A stretch of DNA of 64,000 bases from an uncultured Ectothiorhodospiraceae bacterium (lineage in GTDB: Bacteria > Pseudomonadota > Gammaproteobacteria > CAMYNG01). The notes beneath the pieces are model-generated. The model saw only the letters and a program-made list of their open reading frames with translations. It made no database searches and was not told the DNA's origin. Within the stretch, counting starts at the first letter, position 1. Every line of letters starts with the position of its first letter. The stretch spans positions 1 through 64,000 of the forward strand of contig CAMYNG010000009.1 of assembly GCA_947259765.1 (NCBI GenBank). Direction: 5' to 3'. Of this stretch, positions 54,988 through 63,496 are shown piece after piece. Position numbers and translations under genes: made by a program.

Positions 54988-55406
54988 TTGCATTTCCTCC
55001 ATGTTCCATGCAAAAGCGCACATTGCGCAATCCAATTTCAGTCTGGAAACCATTTCAGCAGACTGTCTCACGTCAACCGATCCCGACCGATTAACCCGAT
55101 CAGTTCCGGCAATACGGCACGGACGATACTATGAATATTGTTTCAAAAACATGACACAGTTCACGATAAGTCCGTACTTATTCACCATCTACCCGCCCAT
55201 GTAACTTACTGATTTAGGGCATAATTTCCCAAAATCGTAAGCCACCGCCAACTTAGAATGCGCCGTAGCGTGATGGTGTCCGAAAGCTTACCTCAAAAGA
55301 CTGCAAAACACTTCGATATTTTTTTTTGACCAATAATGAGAGGCCTTACCATCAATACTCATAGACGCTACCTGAACTGGACAACGATGCGTTTTTGGAC
55401 ACCTGT
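54988..55406. other. Gene-free region between EF-hand and GFA genes
   Basis: In these 419 bases I see no gene on either strand. Features are AT-rich stretches and a T9 run near 55319-55327. It presumably holds the EF-hand gene promoter, but no clear -10/-35 pair was picked out. Confidence 0.5.
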
Positions 55407-55766
55407 TTAGAGCAAATGCCGACCGTCAAATACGTCAAATTCCAACGCGTAGGAGTCCACACCTTCAACGCACCCCAGATTGGCGCGGTAGTGTCCCGGT
55501 TTCCGTGAAGTTTCGTGAAACGTATAGATTCCGCATCGCTTACAGAAGTAATGCCGTGCCGTCTTGTTTCCAAATTGATACAGACCCAATTGTTCGTCTT
55601 TTGCATCAAACAGGAATTTATCCTGAGGGATAGGCTCCGCACTCATCAATGCACCTTTACGCACACAAATCGAGCAGTTACAACGAAGCCCTTTGGTTAT
55701 AGCATCACTCTCGAATGAAAACCGCACTGCGCCACAGTGACAACTTCCCGCAAATTTTTGGCTCAT
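55407..55766 (-). CDS. GFA/CENP-V-family zinc protein
   Basis: It has 119 residues from ATG 55766; the frame extends to 55790. The GFA fold is marked by Cys pairs: SCHCG (C9, C11), CNCSIC (C29, C31, C34) and CKRCG (C75, C78). The family was named for a glutathione-dependent formaldehyde-activating enzyme, but function is unproven for most members, including this one. It is 27 bases after the next upstream protease gene, possibly cotranscribed. Confidence 0.88.
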   Translation of the reverse strand: MSQKFAGSCHCGAVRFSFESDAITKGLRCNCSICVRKGALMSAEPIPQDKFLFDAKDEQLGLYQFGNKTARHYFCKRCGIYTFHETSRKPGHYRANLGCVEGVDSYALEFDVFDGRHLL

Positions 55767-55793
55767 CCGTAATTCACCCCCATATCCCAATTG

Positions 55794-56453
55794 TTACCAT
55801 TTCTTGCGCAGCAACATCATTTCTCCATCGCGCTCCATTCGGGTTCGATTCAGAAATGATTGCCCCAGTAAAACTTCACTGGACCGATTGCCTTCCAGTA
55901 CGGCGCCGCGTACATTCAATAGTTCGATATCACCCACCTTCACCTTGTCCAGATTAACCACGTAAATCTTCACCGTGCCGTTGGCGGTATTCGCATAGCC
56001 AGGCTCACCACGGTAGCGAAAATCGATACCGAGTCTGCGTGCCTGATTTGCCCCCATTGAAACCCACGTCGCACCAGTATCCACGAGAAAGTGCACCGGC
56101 TGACCATTTATAGAGCCTGCGGTGAGGTACATCCCACTGGAGGGCCAAATGCGAACCTCGTCCACATCGCCGGTAGTAGCTTCTTCTTGACTCGGGGTAT
56201 TTGAAATACTGACGTGGCTACCCAGTGGAAATGTTTCGCGTTTACCCTTGATTTCGATTACAGCCTCGTTACTGTTGGCCGAAATCAAACGAATGCCGTC
56301 GTCGGTGGTTTCACCTGCGCGTAACTTTACCTGCTTACCATCAATACGTAGTATTGCCATATCCTTGAATAGGCCCAGCACAAGGATATCCGCCGCCTGC
56401 GACGGCGGAAGCGAAGCCAAAAGCATAAACAGCCCGAGTATAAAAATACGCAT
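55794..56453 (-). CDS. Retropepsin-like aspartic protease (TIGR02281 type)
   Basis: It has 219 residues from the ATG at 56453, giving the signal peptide RIFILGLFMLLASLPPSQA; a TTG at 56513 is less likely. The N-domain (DMAILRIDGKQVKLRAGE) precedes the protease domain with FLVDTGATWVSM (D125-T126-G127) and the C-terminal VLLGQSFLNR. It belongs to the clan AA single-domain exported aspartic proteases of Proteobacteria. It is separate from the GTG-start protease at 54130, though both are exported and close together. Confidence 0.85.
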   Translation of the reverse strand: MRIFILGLFMLLASLPPSQAADILVLGLFKDMAILRIDGKQVKLRAGETTDDGIRLISANSNEAVIEIKGKRETFPLGSHVSISNTPSQEEATTGDVDEVRIWPSSGMYLTAGSINGQPVHFLVDTGATWVSMGANQARRLGIDFRYRGEPGYANTANGTVKIYVVNLDKVKVGDIELLNVRGAVLEGNRSSEVLLGQSFLNRTRMERDGEMMLLRKKW

Positions 56454-56633
56454 CAGTCTGAGATCAAAATTTTCCACTAAACCGGATCCGGTTTCGTCGA
56501 TGTTTACAGCCAAGCTTCTGAACTACTGACAATGACAAAACCCACAGAGTTCATTAATAATCCAGAGTTCTTGACCCTTTTAAACCACTTTTTCAGTTAT
56601 CGGAGCAGTCTTTACTTTCTGCGATAACCATCG

Positions 56634-57098
56634 CTAATGCTTGTGCTGTGTCGCACCGCTCTCCTTCTTTTCTTTGTCTTTTGTTTTACCCGCGGGTTCG
56701 CTTTGTACGATTCCAACCGCTTTTCCTCTACCTGACAGGTGGTCGAGCTTCACTTTCATGCGTCGAGCACTCCAGCCGTGCACTTTGTCGTGAGCTTCGA
56801 TGAAAATAACTTTGGTTTCCGGAGAAATTTCCACATTATGCAGGCTACGCGTAAATGGTTGCTCCTTGTCGTGCGGATGATGCAAGACGCGTTTGCCGAG
56901 TTCTTTTCCTTGCCCGTCGACAATACGCCAGGCGTCCGCATAGTGATTCCATCCTGCATCGGCATGACGTAATGTTACGCTTGCGTTCCAATCAACTGAA
57001 CCGCGGGAAACGGTTGCGTCAACAACTTCAACTTCGCCTGAAAACACCGTAAAACTGATGAGCAGGAAGCCTAAAAAAATACAAAACCTTGGAATCAT
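56634..57098 (-). CDS. Conserved hypothetical periplasmic protein
   Basis: It has 154 residues from the ATG at 57098 with a CAGGGG site upstream. The signal peptide is IPRFCIFLGFLLISFTVFSG. The core VDATVSRGSVDWNASVTLRH and HYADAWRIVDGQG looks like a small beta-sandwich; the histidines and the aromatic patch suggest a conserved periplasmic fold. The C-terminus is charged (Lys/Glu/His rich). The family is not identified. Start follows pgpA stop by 2 bases on the same strand. Confidence 0.75.
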   Translation of the reverse strand: MIPRFCIFLGFLLISFTVFSGEVEVVDATVSRGSVDWNASVTLRHADAGWNHYADAWRIVDGQGKELGKRVLHHPHDKEQPFTRSLHNVEISPETKVIFIEAHDKVHGWSARRMKVKLDHLSGRGKAVGIVQSEPAGKTKDKEKKESGATQHKH

Positions 57099-57100
57099 GA

Positions 57101-57616
57101 TTACCCCTGAAAATAAGTTGACCATACATATACACTCAATTGGAGACCAAGCAACGCGTAGATACCGGCTAACACGTCATCCAGCATAATCCCCAATCCA
57201 CCCTTGACTTGCCGATCAATCAATCCGATGGGCCAGGGTTTGACAACGTCAAAAAGGCGAAACCAGAAAAAACCGGCAACAATCCACACCCAACCAACGG
57301 GCGCGGCAATCATGGTTATCAAATATCCAACAACCTCGTCCCAAACGATGGCACGGTGATCCTCAACACCCAGCGCTTTGGTAGTGTAGTCACAAATGAT
57401 CACGCCGATGACGAACGTCACCACCACAATCGCGATATAAAACCAAATTGATAGCGACTGCATCATCAGGTAGATGGGGATCGCCGGTAAGGTACCGACG
57501 GTCCCGGGAACGTACGGGGATAAGCCGGTACCGAAACCGAGACTGAACAAATGCGCCGGATTGCGTAGCAGGCGTACACTCGGAATCGGATTATCAGTAT
57601 GAAAGGTTACGCTCAT
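57101..57616 (-). CDS. pgpA: Phosphatidylglycerophosphatase A
   Basis: PgpA dephosphorylates phosphatidylglycerol phosphate in phospholipid synthesis. It has 171 residues with several membrane segments. The family motifs are GTGLSPYVPGTVGTLPAIP, VWDEVVGYL, and GGLGIMLDDVLAGIYA. It overlaps the thiL stop by 4 bases (ATGA). Confidence 0.95.
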   Translation of the reverse strand: MSVTFHTDNPIPSVRLLRNPAHLFSLGFGTGLSPYVPGTVGTLPAIPIYLMMQSLSIWFYIAIVVVTFVIGVIICDYTTKALGVEDHRAIVWDEVVGYLITMIAAPVGWVWIVAGFFWFRLFDVVKPWPIGLIDRQVKGGLGIMLDDVLAGIYALLGLQLSVYVWSTYFQG

Positions 57617-58590
57617 GCAGGGCTCCCCTGGAAGTGGTCGAATCCCGAGGTCATCAGCTCGAATTGGGTACCGTCATCATACACCAGTCGCAATTCCTCT
57701 GACTCACGGATCTCTCCTACTTCGGTCACATTACAACCAAATTCACTTATACTTTTATATATACTCAGCTTGTGTTCCGCCGGAACACAGAAACATAATT
57801 CGTAATCGTCACCACCAGTAAGCATCAATTCCAGACGTTCGGAATGATCTGCGCATACGGCGCGGAAGGAATCGGAGGCCGGCAGCGCGTCGACGTTGAT
57901 CCGGGCCCCAACGTGACTCGCCCGCAATATATGTCCCAGATCGGCGGCCAGGCCATCCGAGATATCAATACAGGCGGAAGCCCGACCACGTAAAAACCGG
58001 CCGAGAGCAACACGCGGTTCGGGGCGATTCAAACGACCTTGAAGGAAGTCGTTCTCTGCATTTCTCGAACATTTATCTGCATATGCAAAGCAGCAGGCCG
58101 CATCTCCCAGCGTTCCGGAAACAAACACGGCGTCGCCTGGTCGTGCGCCCGAACGTGGTAGAGCACACCCTTGCGGAAGATAACCCCCCACCGTGATGCT
58201 CACGGTTAACGGACCCCGTGTCGTGTCACCACCAATGAGTTGAATATTAAAACGCGTGGCCAGTGACGACAGACCAGCCGCAAACTCCTGTAACCAGCTT
58301 TCGTTCGCGGTGGGCAGACTCAACGCCAGGGTGAACCAGGCCGGGTCGGCGCCCATTGCTGCGAGATCACTCAGGTTGACCGCCAGGGCCTTGTAGCCGA
58401 CCTCCTCTGCGAGCGCATCTGTAAGGAAATGCCGACCTTCGATCATGGTGTCAACCGCAACGACAAGTTCATGGCCAGGTGGAACGGCAATTACTGCGCC
58501 GTCATCTCCCACACCGACGCGCACGTCTTTACGCCGTGTGCCGAGTGAAGAAAAAAAGCAGCCGATAATGTCGAACTCAGACAAAGACAT
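57613..58590 (-). CDS. thiL: Thiamine-monophosphate kinase ThiL
   Basis: ThiL phosphorylates thiamine monophosphate to the diphosphate. It has 325 residues. AIR synthase-like signatures are VGVGDDGAVIAVPPGHELV, VDTMIEGRHF, NLSDLAAMGADP, GGDTTRG and DISDGLAADLGHI. It follows nusB by 77 bases on the same strand, continuing the nusB-thiL-pgpA order of Gammaproteobacteria. Confidence 0.96.
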   Translation of the reverse strand: MSLSEFDIIGCFFSSLGTRRKDVRVGVGDDGAVIAVPPGHELVVAVDTMIEGRHFLTDALAEEVGYKALAVNLSDLAAMGADPAWFTLALSLPTANESWLQEFAAGLSSLATRFNIQLIGGDTTRGPLTVSITVGGYLPQGCALPRSGARPGDAVFVSGTLGDAACCFAYADKCSRNAENDFLQGRLNRPEPRVALGRFLRGRASACIDISDGLAADLGHILRASHVGARINVDALPASDSFRAVCADHSERLELMLTGGDDYELCFCVPAEHKLSIYKSISEFGCNVTEVGEIRESEELRLVYDDGTQFELMTSGFDHFQGSPA

Positions 58591-58667
58591 AACTTTGATT
58601 CCGGCTCCAAAAAGCGGGGTTGACCCAACTAGGAGATCGGTCCGGGCTTATCCTGCTTTGGAAACAA

Positions 58668-59120
58668 TCACGCCTTAGGGCCACGAGGAGCAGCCATGCG
58701 CTGTGCGACTTCATCGGCACGTAAACGTCCGGCCAGCTTATCGAGTATTCCGTTTATAAATCGGTGACCCTGTTCTGCGCCAAACAACTTTGCCAGTTCC
58801 ACGCCTTCATTGATAACTACCCGATATGGGATCTCCGGATGGTGTAACAATTCATAGGTACCGATACGCAGAACCGCACGCTCAACGGGATCAATTTCTT
58901 CGATACCGCGGTCAGTCATCTCGGCAAGACAACTATCCAATTGCGCCAGCTTTTCCGGTACGCCAAATAACAGATCAGAAAAATAATCGACATCCAGGCG
59001 TTTGTTGCCCTGTTCGTCAAGAAACTGCTTCTTGATGTCAGTGATTTCCGTGCCGGCTACTTGCCACTGATAGATTGCCTGAACCGCCAGTTGCCGGGCA
59101 CGTGTCTTGGATCTGCTCAT
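58668..59120 (-). CDS. nusB: Transcription antitermination factor NusB
   Basis: NusB with S10 binds boxA in rRNA leaders and helps antitermination. It has 150 residues, all helical: SKTRARQLAVQAIYQWQVAG, then DPVERAVLRIGTYELLHHPE and INEGVELAKLFGAEQGHRFINGILD in the conserved order. It follows ribH by 32 bases. Confidence 0.96.
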   Translation of the reverse strand: MSRSKTRARQLAVQAIYQWQVAGTEITDIKKQFLDEQGNKRLDVDYFSDLLFGVPEKLAQLDSCLAEMTDRGIEEIDPVERAVLRIGTYELLHHPEIPYRVVINEGVELAKLFGAEQGHRFINGILDKLAGRLRADEVAQRMAAPRGPKA

Positions 59121-59152
59121 GGCGACTGCCGTTCCGCAGTTCGAAAAACCAT

Positions 59153-59626
59153 TCAGGTGATCCGTTGCAGCAAATTGACCATTTCAATGGCTGACATGGC
59201 GGCTTCTGCACCTTTGTTGCCCGCTTTGGTCCCTGCTCGTTCAATGGCCTGCTCGATGGTATCGACTGTTAACACACCGAATGCGACAGGCACGTCATGT
59301 TGCATCATGACCGCGGACAGGCCTTTTGTGCATTCGCCCGCGACATATTCGAAATGTGGAGTACCGCCGCGGATCACGGCGCCGAGCGCGATAATAGCGT
59401 CATATTGCCGGCCGGCCGCCATGCGTTGCACTACCAGGGGCAATTCAAACGCACCGGGCACCCGAACAATTTCCAGATGGCCCTCATCGGCACCGTGACG
59501 TTTCAGGGTGTCGATCGCGCCGTCGAGTAGGCTCTCAACAATAAAACTGTTGAATCGCGCGACGGCCAATCCAAATCGCGCGCCCTTGACTGTTAACTCA
59601 CCTTCAAAACTTTTAATCTTAGTCAT
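59153..59626 (-). CDS. ribH: 6,7-dimethyl-8-ribityllumazine synthase
   Basis: RibH condenses ribityl-pyrimidine and dihydroxybutanone phosphate in riboflavin synthesis. It has 157 residues. Motifs: [42 protein letters not shown] and [17 protein letters not shown], with catalytic His in the HF-E region. It follows the ribB-type gene by 42 bases. Confidence 0.97.
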   Translation of the reverse strand: MTKIKSFEGELTVKGARFGLAVARFNSFIVESLLDGAIDTLKRHGADEGHLEIVRVPGAFELPLVVQRMAAGRQYDAIIALGAVIRGGTPHFEYVAGECTKGLSAVMMQHDVPVAFGVLTVDTIEQAIERAGTKAGNKGAEAAMSAIEMVNLLQRIT

Positions 59627-59668
59627 TACCTTTTCACCGTCCTGTTAACCCTCACATACCGTGAGCCG

Positions 59669-60796
59669 TTATTCCGTGCCGTAGTCCTCATCATAAACGT
59701 ATTCCACTACTTCCAGTTCAAAGCCTGATAAACCGTGCATTTTCTTCGGCGCACTCATTACACGCATGCGCCGTACACCAAGATCGATGAGCACCTGCGC
59801 ACCCACGCCATAGGTGCGCAAGTCCTCAGGATGTTCAGTGCGAACCTGTTCCTCGCCCGCATCCTGCAACGCGTAGTGCTGTATGCGGTGAATCAAAGCT
59901 TCAGGATCTTCCTCAGGACGTATCAATACAACCACACCCTCGCCTTCATCCGAAATGCGCTGCAAGATATCCTGCAAGGGCCAACCACAATCGTCGCGCA
60001 AACTGCCCAGATTGTCACATAGACAGTCACTGACCTGCACACGTACCAGCACAGGCTTCTCTGGTTGAGGTTCACCTTTCACCAGCGCAAAGTGAACTCT
60101 GCCATCAATCAAGTTGCGATAGGCATGCATTTGAAAGTCACCGTAGCGTGTCGGCAGTTTTGCACTGGTGACTCGCGTAACGGTTTTTTCCTTTTGCATT
60201 CGATAGTGGATGAGTTCGGCAACCGTGCCGATCTTCAAACCGTGCGTTTTGGCAAGTACTTCCAGGTCTGGGCGTCGAGCCATACTACCGTCTTCGTTAA
60301 GGATCTCGACGATGACTGCCGCAGGTTCAAAACCCGCCAGTCGCGCAAGATCACAGCCGGCTTCCGTGTGTCCGGCGCGGGTTAAAACACCGCCGGGTTG
60401 AGCCATCAGAGGAAACACATGGCCCGGTGTCACCACATCACCCGGCTTGGCATCATGCGCGACGGCGGCCTGTACTGTTACCGCCCGGTCGGCGGCAGAG
60501 ATCCCGGTGGTTACACCTTTGGCGGCCTCAATGGAAACAGTGAAGTTGGTTGTGTGTTGGTCAGCCGCGTCCTGAACCATGAGTGGCAGACGCAAGAGTT
60601 CACACCGCTCGCGAGACAATGGCAGGCAAATCAGCCCACGGCCATATTTCGCCATGAAATTGATGTCCTCGGCCTGAGCGCAGGATGCGGCCATAATTAG
60701 ATCGCCCTCGTTTTCGCGATCCTCATCATCCATCAGAATCACCATTTTTCCCTGACGGATATCCTCGATAATTTCTTCTACGGAGTTCAATTGCAT
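59669..60796 (-). CDS. ribB: DHBP synthase fused to a degenerate GTP cyclohydrolase II domain (RibBX type)
   Basis: The N-terminal half is 3,4-dihydroxy-2-butanone 4-phosphate synthase with DDEDRENEGDL (23-33) and RAGHTEAGCDLA (140-151). The C-terminal half resembles RibA, but the Zn site is broken: canonical ECLTGD...RCDCG reads DCLCDN...RDDCG (257-271), losing one of three Cys, and the catalytic GRxIGL region is absent (RPEEDPEAL instead). It therefore supplies DHBP only; a separate RibA should exist. It matches the RibBX type known in Gammaproteobacteria. Confidence 0.93.
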   Translation of the reverse strand: MQLNSVEEIIEDIRQGKMVILMDDEDRENEGDLIMAASCAQAEDINFMAKYGRGLICLPLSRERCELLRLPLMVQDAADQHTTNFTVSIEAAKGVTTGISAADRAVTVQAAVAHDAKPGDVVTPGHVFPLMAQPGGVLTRAGHTEAGCDLARLAGFEPAAVIVEILNEDGSMARRPDLEVLAKTHGLKIGTVAELIHYRMQKEKTVTRVTSAKLPTRYGDFQMHAYRNLIDGRVHFALVKGEPQPEKPVLVRVQVSDCLCDNLGSLRDDCGWPLQDILQRISDEGEGVVVLIRPEEDPEALIHRIQHYALQDAGEEQVRTEHPEDLRTYGVGAQVLIDLGVRRMRVMSAPKKMHGLSGFELEVVEYVYDEDYGTE

Positions 60797-60895
60797 TTCA
60801 ATATCTGCGTAAGCTAAAAAAACAGTTCATAACCACTTGTGCAAACGAATTACTGAGTCACGAGCGTGGAAACATCTTGTTCACCGGCGTTGTAT

Positions 60896-61549
60896 CTAGA
60901 CTTTTGCAAAGCCATGTTCCTGCAAAAGTTGTAAAGTCACACCCTGCTCTGCGGCGTGCTCGCCTAATAGCAGACGCTCGAGATAACGCGCAATAACGTC
61001 GATTTCCAAATTTACCTTATTGCCGATGTGCAGAGCACTCATGGTAGTCTCTTGCAGTGTATGTGGCACAATGTTGAGCTCAAAATCACTTCCCGAAACC
61101 GTATTCACGGTCAAACTAATACCATCCACGCAGATCGAGCCCTTTGCCGCGATGTATTTCGCGAGTTCATCAGGCGCTCTAATTACGAAACGTTCCGAGC
61201 GTCCTTCACTATGCCGCTGTTGGACTTCTCCAATACCATCGACATGGCCGCTGACCAAGTGACCTCCCAAACGAGTTGTTGGCGTCAGGGCCTTCTCCAG
61301 ATTGACTGCATTTCCCGTTTTAATATTTCGCAGGTTCGTACATGCCAAGGTTTCTGCGGAAACGTCGGCCCAGAAACCGTCTCCGGGTAGTTCTACCACC
61401 GTCAAACAGACACCGTTAACGGCAATACTGTCGCCGAGCACGACGTCAGATAAATCAAGTTTTCCGGTTTCGATTCGCAATCGCGTGTCGGCACCCTTGG
61501 CCTCAATGGCACTCACGTTCCCGATTGATTGAATTATTCCAGTAAACAT
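60896..61549 (-). CDS. ribE: Riboflavin synthase alpha chain
   Basis: It makes riboflavin by dismutating two lumazines. It has 217 residues with two lumazine-binding repeats: the first begins MFTGIIQSIGNVS with NGVCLTV; the second has GHVDGIGEV and DGISLTVNTV. It starts 2 bases after the ribD stop, so translation is coupled. Called ribC in some nomenclatures. Confidence 0.97.
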   Translation of the reverse strand: MFTGIIQSIGNVSAIEAKGADTRLRIETGKLDLSDVVLGDSIAVNGVCLTVVELPGDGFWADVSAETLACTNLRNIKTGNAVNLEKALTPTTRLGGHLVSGHVDGIGEVQQRHSEGRSERFVIRAPDELAKYIAAKGSICVDGISLTVNTVSGSDFELNIVPHTLQETTMSALHIGNKVNLEIDVIARYLERLLLGEHAAEQGVTLQLLQEHGFAKV

Positions 61550-61551
61550 GC

Positions 61552-62646
61552 CTATTTCACTTTCGCTGTAATCCGCCAGTCGCGACCAATCGCTCGCACG
61601 TCATCAATTTCGAGTTCAATTTTTTTGTCCATGGTTTCGACACCCGGAAGACGGAACAAAGGCCGTGCTTCATGGCCCATTAACGTGGGAGCCATATAAA
61701 TCACGAATTCGTCGATGAGCCCTTCACGTAACATAGCGCCACTAAGCGTCGCGCCCATTTCCAGTAACACTTCATTCATTTCGATCTGGCCAAGGTAATC
61801 CAGAACTGCAACAGGGTCGACGCTATTGTTCCGCGTCGCCACTGTAACCACCTCGGCACCGGCCTTTTGTAATTCCTCTTTGCTGCTCTCACTATCCTTG
61901 CCAGTCATGACAAGTGTACGCCCTGGCAAACCAAGCATTTTTGCATCTGCCGGCAAACTCAAATGAGTATCCAACACGACACGCAAGGGGTTATTATCAA
62001 CGCCCTCCATGCGCACCGTAAGTGACGGATCATCGGCTAGTACGGTGCCCACACCTGTCATTATGGCGGAGCTGCGCGCACGCAATCGTTGCACATCCGC
62101 TCGCGCTGCAGATGAGGTTATCCATTTGCTCTCTCCCGAAGCCAGCGCGGTCCGTCCATCAACACTCATGGCCAACTTACTTCGCACATAAGGCCGACCG
62201 TACCGCATGCGCTTTACAAATCCCGGATTAAGAGATTCAGCCTGGGACTGCAATAAGCCGCTGTCGACCTGGATGCCGGCATCGGCCAGTGCCTGCAGCC
62301 CCTGGCCAGCCACCTGTGGGTTAGGATCCTGCATTGCCGCCACGACGCGCGACACACCCGCCTCGATCAGGGCCTCCACGCATGGTGGCGTCTTGCCCTG
62401 ATGACAGCAGGGCTCAAGCGTCACATACGCCGTGGCACCACGCGCCTGCGCCTTACCGGCATCATGAAGCGCGTTGATTTCTGCATGCGGTTCACCGGCC
62501 CGTTGATGCCAACCTTCGCCAGCCGTCTTGTTGTCTTTCACCAGCACACAACCGACACGCGGATTAGGATCGGTGTTAAATAGTCCGCGACGTGCCAACT
62601 GAAATGCACGCCCCATAAATTCATGATCTGCCTTAGTGAAAGACAT
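61552..62646 (-). CDS. ribD: Bifunctional pyrimidine deaminase/reductase RibD
   Basis: RibD deaminates and reduces the pyrimidine intermediate of riboflavin synthesis. It has 364 residues. The deaminase zinc site is HAE (54-56) and PCCHQGKTPPC (80-89 region). The NADPH reductase domain follows (RPYVRSKLAMSVDGRTALASGE split). Upstream is a CACAGAG repeat, then nrdR. Confidence 0.97.
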   Translation of the reverse strand: MSFTKADHEFMGRAFQLARRGLFNTDPNPRVGCVLVKDNKTAGEGWHQRAGEPHAEINALHDAGKAQARGATAYVTLEPCCHQGKTPPCVEALIEAGVSRVVAAMQDPNPQVAGQGLQALADAGIQVDSGLLQSQAESLNPGFVKRMRYGRPYVRSKLAMSVDGRTALASGESKWITSSAARADVQRLRARSSAIMTGVGTVLADDPSLTVRMEGVDNNPLRVVLDTHLSLPADAKMLGLPGRTLVMTGKDSESSKEELQKAGAEVVTVATRNNSVDPVAVLDYLGQIEMNEVLLEMGATLSGAMLREGLIDEFVIYMAPTLMGHEARPLFRLPGVETMDKKIELEIDDVRAIGRDWRITAKVK

Positions 62647-62722
62647 CTATCTTTTTGCAATGCTGTGTTGCTGAGTTTTTCGACTCACATTCGACCGGTC
62701 TGGTGAACGGAAAAAATTACTC

Positions 62723-62789
62723 ACCACAAAGATCACAGAGAGAAACATTTAACATTCCAAAACTCTGATTTCTCAGTAATCTCTGTGGT
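62723..62789. repeat. CACAGAG-type inverted repeat, copy 4
   Basis: The left arm (62723-62745: ACCACAAAGATCACAGAGAG) pairs with the right arm (62769-62789: TTTCTCAGTAATCTCTGTGG, then T), about 20 bases with mismatches. It belongs to the same family as the copies at 3401, 11811 and 42531. Confidence 0.65.
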
Positions 62790-62870
62790 TGCAATCGCAG
62801 CATGCTACACAACAAGGTCCGGCCCCTAACGAGATATATTTCGAAGTAAATGCGTAGCATCACTCCGTGA

Positions 62871-63374
62871 TTAGTCTTCGTCCGATAACAACGAAATTTG
62901 TTTACGTTGCTGCTCCGGTGACGGCTCATTTTCCAGGCGTTCAATTTCCTCCTGAAAAGCACTGACGTCCTGAAAACTCCGGTATACAGAGGCAAATCGT
63001 ACGTAGGCCACCTTATCCAGTTCGCGCAACGCGTCCATTACCCAGCCACCAATGGTCTGTGAAGACAACTCACGCTCTCCGGAGGCCCGTGCTCGTTTCA
63101 TAATTCGGCCAATGGCCGCTTCAATGGTTTCCGTGTCCACCGGTCTTTTTTCCAACGAGCGCATCATACCAATTCGTAGTTTGCCTTCATCGAACGGTAC
63201 GCGGCTGCCGTCGTTTTTAACGACGCGCGGCAATACCAACTCAGCGGCCTCAAAGGTTGTAAAACGCTCGCCACATGACAAACACTCGCGCCGCCGTCTT
63301 ACCATCGCTCCTTCATTAGCAAGTCGGGAATCGACTACCTTAGTATCGTTTTCGCCGCAAAATGGACAATGCAT
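62871..63374 (-). CDS. nrdR: Transcriptional repressor NrdR
   Basis: NrdR represses ribonucleotide reductase genes when dATP is high. It has 167 residues. The zinc ribbon uses C3, C6, C31 and C34 (CPFC and CLSC); the ATP-cone (about 49-139) binds nucleotides. It lies between glyA and ribD, the usual place. The C-terminal tail is short and acidic. Confidence 0.96.
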   Translation of the reverse strand: MHCPFCGENDTKVVDSRLANEGAMVRRRRECLSCGERFTTFEAAELVLPRVVKNDGSRVPFDEGKLRIGMMRSLEKRPVDTETIEAAIGRIMKRARASGERELSSQTIGGWVMDALRELDKVAYVRFASVYRSFQDVSAFQEEIERLENEPSPEQQRKQISLLSDED

Positions 63375-63385
63375 AAAATCAGTTT

Positions 63386-63496
63386 CGAGGGACTAGGAAC
63401 GAGGTACCAGGAAAAGAGCTGCTACTCCGCATTGTTTTCAACTGCTTCAGCAACCTTTCCTAACCAATAACCTTGTCACCCGTCACTCGGTCCTCG
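63386..63496. repeat. GACGAGG-type inverted repeat, copy 2
   Basis: The left arm (63386-63412: CGAGGGACTAGGAACGAGGT, then ACCAGG) is partly complementary to the right arm (63471-63496: CCTTGTCACCCGTCACTCGG, then TCCTCGT). The right arm directly abuts the glyA stop codon (63497-63499). It is related to the copy at 37876-37995, which touches the amiC stop. Confidence 0.6.

Noticed and set aside
60797-60895. Possible FMN riboswitch before ribB
   Set aside because: No RFN-element signature could be found here or before ribD.
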